From assembly GCF_000718165.1 (NCBI RefSeq), contig NZ_JOEY01000007.1, forward strand, positions 62,001 through 126,000: a DNA stretch of 64,000 nucleotides, given 5' to 3'. The stretch comes from Streptomyces fulvoviolaceus (GTDB lineage Bacteria > Actinomycetota > Actinomycetes > Streptomycetales > Streptomycetaceae). The translations under genes and the position numbers were made by a program. Positions 34,480 through 42,262 of the stretch are shown here, piece by piece (within the stretch, counting starts at the first letter, position 1; each line of letters opens with the position of its first letter). The notes beneath the pieces were generated by a model. That model ran no database searches. It was given only the letters and a program-made list of their open reading frames with translations, and had not been told where the DNA came from.

Positions 34480-36117
34480 ATGGACGCTCGCCGCTACCGC
34501 ATGGTGGTCACCAGCCAGGCCGACTACGTGCGGACCGGGGCACTGGTCGACAAACAGTTGCGCGGCTGGCTCAGCCAACCACCGAAGACGTACAACATCG
34601 ATGCCTTCGTCGAGGGCCGCAACGAGATAGCCCACGGGGTTACCCTCGACCACGACTCGGTCACCGCCGCGACCGGCACCTACGGCCGTTGGCGGCTCCG
34701 GGAAACCGCGCCGGGCGGCACGTGGCAGACCACCGTGGTGACGCGGCAGATCACCGACGAACCCACCTGGGTGCAACTAGACGTCGAACACCTCCCTGAC
34801 GACCCCGACGCCATTCCCGTACCCGCCAAGACACCCCGGCTGGCCAAGAGCCTGCTCGACGTGCTTGACGCACGCGACGGCCGGTCGGACGTGACCGCAA
34901 TGCCTCAGGTCATCGAGGCCGAGGACGTCGAATCCGTCATCGACGAACTGTGCGACACCAACCGACGCCTACCCGTCGTCATGGCAAGCACACCGTACGG
35001 AGTGGACTTCGACGCCTGGCTGGAAAGGACGGTCGACCCTCTTGTCCGCCCCCTGGCGGGGCTGGCCATTCTCTACATCCTCACGCCGGGCGCCGAGTCG
35101 GCCCTCAACCGGGCGCTGGAATACCACCGTGTCTACAACGGCGGCATCCGCACCTACCTGCCCGGAGTCGACCCCGCCTGGCCCGCCGACGGTCAGCGGC
35201 ACCGTGTGATGTCCAAACGCCTGATCACCGAGAGACCGCAGCAGGCCCGCCGCATCCTGGCGCAGCTCCCGCAGAGCCTCGCCACCCGTCTGCCGCTGCC
35301 CGACGCACTGGACTCCATACCCGTCATGCGGACGCGGGCCAGGGACGGTGTGGGCAGTTCCGAACTGGAGCGGCTGCGTGACGAAAACGATGTCCTGCTG
35401 GAGATCCTTGAGGAGGCGGGGCGCGAGCAGCGTGTCAGGGCCGACGAGATCAGCGACCTCAAGCGTGAACTCCGCCAGGCGGAGACCAACGAGACCCAAC
35501 TCGTCGTCGACCACGACGAGCAGTACAAGGAGCTTCACAAGGCCAAGGCGCAGGTCCGGGAACTGCAGAAGCGGCTGCTGGAGCTGGGCGCCGGAGAGCA
35601 GGCGTACGCGCCGGTGGATCTCTCCGCGAACGCGCCCACGTCATTCGCCGAGATTCTGGACCGGATCGATGCCATGCCGCGCGTGCGCTTCACCGGACGT
35701 CGCAAATACACCCTGGAGCTCGACGACCAGGCATACGGCTCATCATGGGTCCGCATGGCCTGGGACGCCCTGCTGGCACTCCAGGACTTCGCCGACGCGG
35801 CCTCGGCCGGAAAGGCGAACTGCGACTTCAAGCAATGGTGCGCCGACGCACCCGAGGGGTCACACGTCATCTCACCCCACAAGGTCGTCCGGGACGAGTC
35901 GAAGACAGTGAAGACGAACAATGCCTGGCGCAAAACGCGGACATTCCCGGTTCCCGACGGCGTGCATCCGGACGGCAAGGTCTTCATGGGTGCCCATCTA
36001 CGCATAGGCGGTGGCAACACGGTCGCGCCTCGTTTGCACTACTACGACGGGTCCTGCATCGAACGCGGGATCCTCATCGGCTACATCGGTCCGCACCTCA
36101 CCAACACCTTGACCTGA
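34480..36117 (+). CDS. Unknown coiled-coil protein of the ATPase operon
   Basis: 545 residues. ATG 34480 is favoured over GTG 34465 because an AGGAG ribosome site sits 7 bases before it. The N-terminal half (about 1-270) is a mixed alpha/beta region (MVVTSQADYVRTGALVDKQL) with a VVMASTPYGVDFD segment. Residues about 294-368 form a coiled coil (ELERLRDENDVLLEILEEAG and similar). The C-terminal part ends in PRLHYYDGSCIERGILIGYI then GPHLTNTLT, a compact beta-rich end that may bind nucleic acid or act as an effector. No family is recognised. It follows the ATPase and the small helical protein in the same direction with short gaps, so the three probably form one unit. Confidence 0.6.
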   Translation: MDARRYRMVVTSQADYVRTGALVDKQLRGWLSQPPKTYNIDAFVEGRNEIAHGVTLDHDSVTAATGTYGRWRLRETAPGGTWQTTVVTRQITDEPTWVQLDVEHLPDDPDAIPVPAKTPRLAKSLLDVLDARDGRSDVTAMPQVIEAEDVESVIDELCDTNRRLPVVMASTPYGVDFDAWLERTVDPLVRPLAGLAILYILTPGAESALNRALEYHRVYNGGIRTYLPGVDPAWPADGQRHRVMSKRLITERPQQARRILAQLPQSLATRLPLPDALDSIPVMRTRARDGVGSSELERLRDENDVLLEILEEAGREQRVRADEISDLKRELRQAETNETQLVVDHDEQYKELHKAKAQVRELQKRLLELGAGEQAYAPVDLSANAPTSFAEILDRIDAMPRVRFTGRRKYTLELDDQAYGSSWVRMAWDALLALQDFADAASAGKANCDFKQWCADAPEGSHVISPHKVVRDESKTVKTNNAWRKTRTFPVPDGVHPDGKVFMGAHLRIGGGNTVAPRLHYYDGSCIERGILIGYIGPHLTNTLT

Positions 36118-36124
36118 GGTGGAA

Positions 36125-36141
36125 GGCGGCCGCTCGCCGCC
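36125..36141 (+). terminator. Short GC hairpin after the ATPase operon
   Basis: GGCGGC and GCCGCC flank a 5-base loop directly after the stop codon at 36117. No T tract follows, so termination would be weak. It separates the ATPase operon from the antitoxin gene, whose ATG is at 36169. Confidence 0.3.
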
Positions 36142-36168
36142 ATGTAGAACGAGTAGTACGTTAGGGAT

Positions 36169-36459
36169 ATGAGTGACAACGCGGAGGTCCCGCTGAGGGA
36201 GCTCAACCAGCAGACATCGCGGGTCCTGGCCCGTGTGGCGGCCGGTGAGACAGTGACCATCACCAAGGACGGGGTGCCCATCGGGGACATCGTGCCCCGC
36301 GGTGCGCTGACGGGCCGGCCCGCCTACCCGTTCCGTACCGACCCCATGGGCGAGCTGGACCTTCCGGACCTGGGCGGCCCCGTGCTGGACGACGACGAGA
36401 TCGAGGCGGTGCTGCGAGGCATGGGCACAGCCACCGACGGCGCGGGGACCGATGACTGA
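36169..36459 (+). CDS. Phd/YefM-type antitoxin
   Basis: 96 residues. The N-terminal PLRELNQQTSRVLARVAAGE then TVTITKDGVPIGDIVP is the typical Phd/YefM DNA-binding fold. The acidic C-terminus (LDDDEIEAVLRGMG) would wrap around and block the toxin. The gene overlaps the PIN toxin gene by 8 bases (36452-36459), the usual antitoxin-first arrangement. Autoregulation of the pair through the Phd domain is expected from the family. The upstream GTAGTACGTTAG stretch (about 36151-36163) might be its operator. Confidence 0.88.
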   Translation: MSDNAEVPLRELNQQTSRVLARVAAGETVTITKDGVPIGDIVPRGALTGRPAYPFRTDPMGELDLPDLGGPVLDDDEIEAVLRGMGTATDGAGTDD

Positions 36460-36904
36460 CATTCCGGTCGCGATCGCCGACACCAACGCCCTGTACCGGC
36501 TGTTCACGCCCAAGGACCCCCGGCACGCAGCCCACCGGGCTGCCCTCGCCCGGACAGGCCACCTAGTGGTGTCCTCCATGGTGCTCACGGAGCTCGACTA
36601 TCTGCTGACCTCACGGATCGGCCCCGCAGCGGCCATGAACGCACTCGCCTTCATCGCCGGCCAGGCGGAGGCCCGCCGGTTCGAGATCCCCGACACCGCA
36701 CCACACCTTCGGAGTGCCATGGCCGTGATGCGGGGGTACGCGGACGCGGACAGCGGGGCGGGAGTGGGGCTCGTCGACGCGATGAATGTCGCCCTGGCGT
36801 CGGCCTTCCAGACGGCGGACATGTTCACTACGGACAGCCACTTCCGCACGATGCGACCGCTCACCGGCCAGCCTGCCTTCCGGCTGCTCCCCGACGATCT
36901 GTGA
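36452..36904 (+). CDS. vapC: VapC-type PIN toxin
   Basis: 150 residues with the four expected acidic positions of a PIN ribonuclease: Asp in IADTNALYRLF, Glu in VLTELDYLL, Asp in GLVDAMNVALA, and Asp in FTTDSHFRTM. VapC proteins cut specific tRNAs or rRNA and stop translation when the antitoxin is degraded. It is co-translated with the Phd-type antitoxin. Confidence 0.88.
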   Translation: MTDIPVAIADTNALYRLFTPKDPRHAAHRAALARTGHLVVSSMVLTELDYLLTSRIGPAAAMNALAFIAGQAEARRFEIPDTAPHLRSAMAVMRGYADADSGAGVGLVDAMNVALASAFQTADMFTTDSHFRTMRPLTGQPAFRLLPDDL

Positions 36905-37005
36905 CGCCGCCTGCTTGTAGCCGACGGTCAGCCATGCGGTTCGGAGCTGTTGTCAGTGCGAGCACCTACTGTTGCAAGGATCTTCTGTCGAAGAGAGCGG
37001 GGACA

Positions 37006-38817
37006 ATGGTTAACGAGCACACGGAGTACCCGGAGTTCCTACTGCGTCTACCCAATGGAGGACCGCAGGCCCGGGGCCGTGTCCTGCCCGAGAAAGGGAT
37101 GAACGGAAGCCTGAAGTTCCTCGTCCTCGCCGGCTCACCCGTGCGGGCGGAGACAATGCCCGGCATCGGGCCTCATCCGTCGGCGCAGCGAGAACGGCTG
37201 TTGGCGGACGGCGGTATCGGGACGGCATCGGACCAGTGGCCGGGATATTGGGAGACGACCCGGGACATCGAATGCAACTCCCCTTCCGCAGCGGCATCGG
37301 TGATGACCGGGCGTAGCTCCGACGGTCTCTCGGAGTGGCGCACGGAAGAGGGCTTCCCCCTCGTCGACTACCTCGGCGCCTCGTGGCGCACCCCTCACAA
37401 GGCCTGGCTGGTGCGGGGCTCGAACGTCTCCGGGCGCGATCTGGTCAAGCGGCTGTGGGTAACCGAGGACTGGGTGACTCTCGCGGCCACGCACCTGCCT
37501 CGGGTGGACGAGGACGCGCCGACCAAGAGCGTCCTGCGGCGGTACGTACAGGAGGGATACGACGCCACCACCTCGTACAGCCAGAAGCAGGCGATGGCCG
37601 ACGAACTGCACTACTTCCTGACCCAGATGCGGCAGGGCGACACCGTCTGCACGATCTCGGACGGACAGCTGTACATCGGAACGCTCACGGGAGACGCGGA
37701 GCAGGTCGAGTCCGAGGGAGGGCTGTCGAATCTGCGGCGGAAGGCCGAGTGGCGGTCCGCTGGTATTTCGTACGACGAGTTGCCGGAGGCGCTCCAGCAG
37801 AAGCTGTCCGTGCAACACGACGTCGTCGACCTGACCTCCGTACTGGCGCTCGTCGAGGGACTCGGACGGAGCGACGAGGAACTCGCGCAGGAAGCCCAGG
37901 CCATAGAGCGGGACCCGAGCGTGGAGATCCCGGCGATCATCGCCCGCCGTGAGCCCGAGCTGCCCGGCCCCACGGATGAACTGGCGGCCGAACTCCTCGT
38001 GCACGACACGGTGTGGCTGCGTGAAGTACGCGATCTACTGGCCGATGACCGCCAGTTGGTGCTCTACGGGCCGCCCGGCACCGGCAAGACATACCTGGCG
38101 CTGAAGCTCGCCGAGTTCCTCGGCGGCGGGCCCGAGCAGGTCAAACTCGTGCAGTTCCACCCGTCGTACGCCTACGAGGACTTCTTCGAGGGCTTCCGGC
38201 CTCAGGAGGACCCGCAGACCAGAGAGGTCGCCTTCCGGCTCACCGCGGGCCCGCTGCGCGAACTCGCCGACCTGGCCTCCCGCGAGGGCAACCGGCACAT
38301 CCCGCACTTCCTGATCATCGACGAGATCAACCGGGCCAACCTGGCGAAGGTCTTCGGCGAGCTGTACTTCCTGCTGGAGTACCGCAACAAGTCGGTCCGG
38401 CTGACCTACTCCGGTGACGACTTCGCGCTGCCGCCGAATCTGTTCGTCATCGGCACCATGAACACCGCCGACAGGTCCATCGCCCTCGTGGACGCGGCGA
38501 TGCGCCGCCGCTTCGCCTTCGTCGAACTGTCGCCGCGTACTGAGCCGACACGCGGTCTGCTGCGCCGCTGGCTGGCCATGGAGGGCAAGGACGCAGAGCC
38601 CGCAGACCTGCTCGAGGCGCTCAACTCCCGTATCGACGATCCCGATTTCCGTATCGGGCCCTCGTACCTGATGAAGAAGGGCGTGTACCGGGAGGGCGGA
38701 GTGGAGCGGACCTGGCGGACAAAAATCCTGCCCCTGATGGAGGAGCATCACTACGGGGAAGGCGTGGACATCGAGAAGCGGTACGGGCTGGCCGCACTGC
38801 GGGAGTCGCTGGGGTGA
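37006..38817 (+). CDS. mcrB: McrB-type AAA ATPase with DUF4357-like N-terminus (system 2)
   Basis: 603 residues from ATG 37006, with the purine-rich AGAGAGCGGGGA upstream. The N-terminus (RLPNGGPQARGRVLPEKGMN then GSLKFLVLAGSPVRAETMPG) resembles the small DUF4357 fold and differs from that of system 1. A middle region (VRGSNVSGRDLVKRLW; DTVCTISDGQLYIGTLTGDA) may be another reader. The McrB motor follows: Walker A GPPGTGKTYLALKLAE near 355, LVQFHPSYAYEDFFEGFRP, Walker B FLIIDEINRANLAKVFGELY, VIGTMNTADRSIALVDAAM and RRRFAF. The partner mcrC begins in the stop codon (GTGA at 38814-38817). This is a second, clearly different modification-dependent restriction system, not a duplicate of the first. 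Confidence 0.88.
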   Translation: MVNEHTEYPEFLLRLPNGGPQARGRVLPEKGMNGSLKFLVLAGSPVRAETMPGIGPHPSAQRERLLADGGIGTASDQWPGYWETTRDIECNSPSAAASVMTGRSSDGLSEWRTEEGFPLVDYLGASWRTPHKAWLVRGSNVSGRDLVKRLWVTEDWVTLAATHLPRVDEDAPTKSVLRRYVQEGYDATTSYSQKQAMADELHYFLTQMRQGDTVCTISDGQLYIGTLTGDAEQVESEGGLSNLRRKAEWRSAGISYDELPEALQQKLSVQHDVVDLTSVLALVEGLGRSDEELAQEAQAIERDPSVEIPAIIARREPELPGPTDELAAELLVHDTVWLREVRDLLADDRQLVLYGPPGTGKTYLALKLAEFLGGGPEQVKLVQFHPSYAYEDFFEGFRPQEDPQTREVAFRLTAGPLRELADLASREGNRHIPHFLIIDEINRANLAKVFGELYFLLEYRNKSVRLTYSGDDFALPPNLFVIGTMNTADRSIALVDAAMRRRFAFVELSPRTEPTRGLLRRWLAMEGKDAEPADLLEALNSRIDDPDFRIGPSYLMKKGVYREGGVERTWRTKILPLMEEHHYGEGVDIEKRYGLAALRESLG

Positions 38818-40058
38818 CGTCCGCAGTAGACGCCGTGCAGTCCGTCGAACTGGTCGAGCACGCGCCGGCGAGCCGTCTCGTCCTGCCGGATGCCGTCGGC
38901 CGTGCCCTCGCCACCTCCGACATCGTGGAGGCGACCCCGGACCCGTACACGCCTGGGCATTGGCTGCTGCGGGCCGGCAGCAAGGTCGGGGCCGTAGCCG
39001 TCACGGCACCGGGCGGCGGCGAACCGATCACCGTACGCATCACACCCAAGGTGCCCATCGTGCGACTCTTCTTCCTCCTCGGCTACAGCCTTGATCCGAG
39101 AAGGAGTTGGCGAGACGGCGAGGTCGAGGTCGCCGAGCACCGCGATCTGCTGCCTGCACTCGCCCACGCTGTGGAACGGCAAGTGGACCGGGCCCTGCGA
39201 CAGGGCCTGTTGCAGGGCTATCGGGCGACTGAGGAATCTGCGCTCGTCGTCCGCGGCCGGATCAGGGAGGCCGAACAGATACGGCGGCGCTTCGGGGCGA
39301 TGCTGCCGATCGAAGTGGCGTACGACGAGTTCACCACCGACATTGCGGAGAACCGCATCCTCCGTGCGGCCGTCGAACGTCTCCTACGCCTGCAAGGCAT
39401 ACCGCGCGACGTACGCCGCAGGCTGCTGCACCAGCGCGCCCGCCTGACCGACGTCACGGCGATCGTGCGCGGACAGCCGATCCCCAATTGGCGTCCCACA
39501 CGCCTCAACTCCCGCTACCACCAGGCTCTGCGTCTCGCGCGCGTCGTCCTGGACGGGGCCTCCGCCGAGCACGGTCCCGGCGATCTGCGCATCGACGGCT
39601 TCCTCTTCGACATGAACAAGCTGTTCGAGGACTTCGTGACAACCGCCCTACGGGAGACCTTCCACGACCGGGGCCGAGGTTCGGGCGGCCACACCGCCCG
39701 CCTCCAGGACTCCCACTACCTCGACGAGGCCGCCGCGATCCGCATGAAGCCGGACTTCGTACTGTACGAGCCGGACGGCACGCCATGCGCGGTGGTGGAC
39801 GCCAAGTACAAGGCCGAGCGACCGGGCGGTTATCCCGACGCCGACCTGTACCAGATGCTGGCGTACTGCACGGCCCTCGACCTGTGCGAAGGGCACCTGG
39901 TGTATGCGAAGGGCAATGCTCCGCACGCCGCCCACCAAGTGCGCCACTCGGGCATCGTCATCCATCAGCACGCCCTCGACCTGGACCAGGAACCCCCCGG
40001 ACTGCTCACGGACATCAAGGAGGTGGCCCAGCGGCTGGCGAACACCCCGCGCGTATGA
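38814..40058 (+). CDS. mcrC: McrC-type nuclease subunit (system 2)
   Basis: 414 residues. The McrC core is visible: VRITPKVPIVRLFFLLGY, EESALVVRGRIREAEQIRRR, and EVAYDEFTTDIAENRILRAA. The nuclease residues are in AIRMKPDFVLYEPDG (Asp about 314) and VVDAKYKAERPG (Asp329, Lys331), followed by LYQMLAYCTALDL. It is translated together with its McrB. The helicase gene starts 40 bases later on the same strand. Confidence 0.88.
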   Translation: MTSAVDAVQSVELVEHAPASRLVLPDAVGRALATSDIVEATPDPYTPGHWLLRAGSKVGAVAVTAPGGGEPITVRITPKVPIVRLFFLLGYSLDPRRSWRDGEVEVAEHRDLLPALAHAVERQVDRALRQGLLQGYRATEESALVVRGRIREAEQIRRRFGAMLPIEVAYDEFTTDIAENRILRAAVERLLRLQGIPRDVRRRLLHQRARLTDVTAIVRGQPIPNWRPTRLNSRYHQALRLARVVLDGASAEHGPGDLRIDGFLFDMNKLFEDFVTTALRETFHDRGRGSGGHTARLQDSHYLDEAAAIRMKPDFVLYEPDGTPCAVVDAKYKAERPGGYPDADLYQMLAYCTALDLCEGHLVYAKGNAPHAAHQVRHSGIVIHQHALDLDQEPPGLLTDIKEVAQRLANTPRV

Positions 40059-40098
40059 TCGACTGCGGAGTGTTCGTCCAGGGTGGGGAGTTCACCTC

Positions 40099-42234
40099 GT
40101 GCCGCAGCTCGCGTTCGCCAACAGTTTCTGGGAGAGCTACGACGTCCTGGAGAAGCCCGTCAAGGCCGGCGTACGCAAGGCGATGCAGAAGTTCCAGCTG
40201 CTCACCGTGCCCGAACTGCAGGCGGACAAGGGCCTCCATCTGGAGTCCGTGCAGAACGCGCAGGACACCCGCATGCGGACCATCCGCATCAACGACTTCT
40301 GGCGCGGGGTCGTTCTCGCACCGGACGACGGCAGTGATGTGTTCCTGCTCGTCAACGTCGTTCGGCACGACGACGCGTACACCTGGGCGGCCAAGCGGCT
40401 GTACACGACGAACTCCGCGACGCGGGCACTCGAAGTCCGCAACGTGGTCGCCATCGAGCAGTTGACCCCGGCTCTGGAGAAGGTCGCCGCGGCCGCCGAG
40501 TCCCTGCTCTTCGCGAAGTACTCGGACACCGTGCTGCGTGAACTCGGCATCGACAAGCAGGTGTTGCGGGCGGTGCGGACCATCGTCGACAAGGCACAGC
40601 TCCAGGCGTTCGAGACGCTCCTGCCGGAGGACCAGTGCGAGGTGCTGCAGTACCTCGCCGAGGGGTTCAGCCCCGACGACGTGTACCGGGACGTGGTCGC
40701 CGTACGCCGTCCGGTCGATGCGGGTCCCGACCCGGACGAGAGTCTGGCCGTCGTCATCGCCAACACCACGAGCCGCATCACTCTGGTCACCGGTCCCGAA
40801 GAGCTGGCAGACATCCTGGAGAAGCCGTTCACGGCCTGGCGCGTGTTCCTGCACCCCTCGCAACGGCGGGTCGCCTATCGGGTGTCGTACGGCGGCCCGG
40901 TCCAGATCACGGGCGGTCCGGGCACCGGCAAGACGGTCGCGGCCCTGCACCGCGTCAAGCACCTCCTCACGCGCTCTCCCGACACCCGGGTCCTGCTCAC
41001 CACGTACACGAACGCCCTGGCCGCTTCACTGCGCGAGAACCTGTCTCTGCTCCTGGACGGCGATGACGCGCTGCTCGGCCGCATCGACGTGACGACGGTC
41101 AACGCCTACGCGCACGGTGTCGTGACCCGCCTCGACGGCAGGTCCCCCTCCCCCATGAATGATCGGGAGGAACGGCAGCTGTGGCAACGTGTCGTCAAGC
41201 AGCTGGGACTGCCGTGGTCGGAGCAGTTCCTGGCTCAGGAGTACCGGCACGTCATCCTCGCTCAGGATCTGCGTACCTCCGACGACTACCGCACCGCCTT
41301 GCGGCGCGGTCGCGGGAGCGCGCTGCCATCGGCTCGACGCGACCAACTGTGGTCCGCCATCGAGCTGTTCGAGTCGACGCTGCGTGCCCAGAAAGCCACC
41401 ACGTACCTGAAAGTGTGCGCGCGTGCGGCCGACCTCCTGGCCGGTTCGTCGCCCACGCACGACCACGTCGTGGTCGACGAGGCCCAGGACCTGCACCCCG
41501 CCCAGTGGCGCGTTCTGCGCGGTGCGGTGGCACCCGGCAGCGACGACCTGTTCATCACGGGCGACCCGCACCAGCGCATCTACGACTCGAAGGTCTCGCT
41601 CGGCTCCCTGGGCATCTCGGTGGCCGGACGCACCCACCGTCTGCGCATCAACTACCGCTCCACGGAGGAAATCCTCGTCTGGTCGACCGGCATCCTCAGC
41701 CCGGTGTCGGTCGACGATCTGGGCGGTGAGGGCAGCGACAGCCTGGCCGGTTACCGTTCCCTGCTGCACGGCCGAACCCCCCACACCGACGGGTACGGCT
41801 CCGAACAGGTGGAGGTCGCGGCCCTCGTCGAGCGTGTCGAGGGCTGGATAGCCCAGGGCATCCGCCCTTCGGAGATCGGCGTCTGCGCCCGTTTCAACGT
41901 GCTGCTGGACAAGGCGTACGACAAACTGGCCGCGGCCAAGGTGCCGGTGGTCCGAGTCAGGGACAACCCGGGACCGGCCGTGGAGGGGGTACGGCTCGCC
42001 ACCATGCACGCCATGAAGGGGCTGGAGTTCCGCTGCGTCGCCGTCCTGGGGGTGACGGCGGGCGCGGTGCCGTTCGCCCGTGAGGTGACGCCTGCCTCGG
42101 TGGACGCGCTGCAGCACGACTCGGATCTGCTGCGGGAGCGGTGTCTGCTGTTCGTGGCATGCACGCGGGCACGGGAAGCGCTGGCGGTTTCGTGGAGTGG
42201 AACCGCCAGTTCGTTCGTGCCGCGGATGAAGTGA
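40099..42234 (+). CDS. UvrD-family helicase following the second McrBC
   Basis: 711 residues from GTG 40099, 8 bases after a GGTGGGGAG ribosome site. The N-terminal about 100 residues (FWESYDVLEKPVKAGVRKAM; TMRTIRINDFWRGVVLAPD) resemble the small RelE/ParE-like fold often found at the front of this helicase subfamily. Superfamily 1 motifs follow: Walker A ITGGPGTGKTVAALHRVKHL near 272, LLTTYTNALAASLRENL, VVVDEAQDLHPAQWRVLRG, FITGDPHQRIY, LRINYRSTEEI, and TMHAMKGLEFRCVAVLGV. The end has ARAREALAVSWSG. It is a DNA translocase and could process ends made by McrBC, or form a separate system. The RelE-like front is a structural guess. Confidence 0.8.
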   Translation: MPQLAFANSFWESYDVLEKPVKAGVRKAMQKFQLLTVPELQADKGLHLESVQNAQDTRMRTIRINDFWRGVVLAPDDGSDVFLLVNVVRHDDAYTWAAKRLYTTNSATRALEVRNVVAIEQLTPALEKVAAAAESLLFAKYSDTVLRELGIDKQVLRAVRTIVDKAQLQAFETLLPEDQCEVLQYLAEGFSPDDVYRDVVAVRRPVDAGPDPDESLAVVIANTTSRITLVTGPEELADILEKPFTAWRVFLHPSQRRVAYRVSYGGPVQITGGPGTGKTVAALHRVKHLLTRSPDTRVLLTTYTNALAASLRENLSLLLDGDDALLGRIDVTTVNAYAHGVVTRLDGRSPSPMNDREERQLWQRVVKQLGLPWSEQFLAQEYRHVILAQDLRTSDDYRTALRRGRGSALPSARRDQLWSAIELFESTLRAQKATTYLKVCARAADLLAGSSPTHDHVVVDEAQDLHPAQWRVLRGAVAPGSDDLFITGDPHQRIYDSKVSLGSLGISVAGRTHRLRINYRSTEEILVWSTGILSPVSVDDLGGEGSDSLAGYRSLLHGRTPHTDGYGSEQVEVAALVERVEGWIAQGIRPSEIGVCARFNVLLDKAYDKLAAAKVPVVRVRDNPGPAVEGVRLATMHAMKGLEFRCVAVLGVTAGAVPFAREVTPASVDALQHDSDLLRERCLLFVACTRAREALAVSWSGTASSFVPRMK

Positions 42235-42262
42235 CGTACCTGGCAAGCGATGTGGCGATCTG

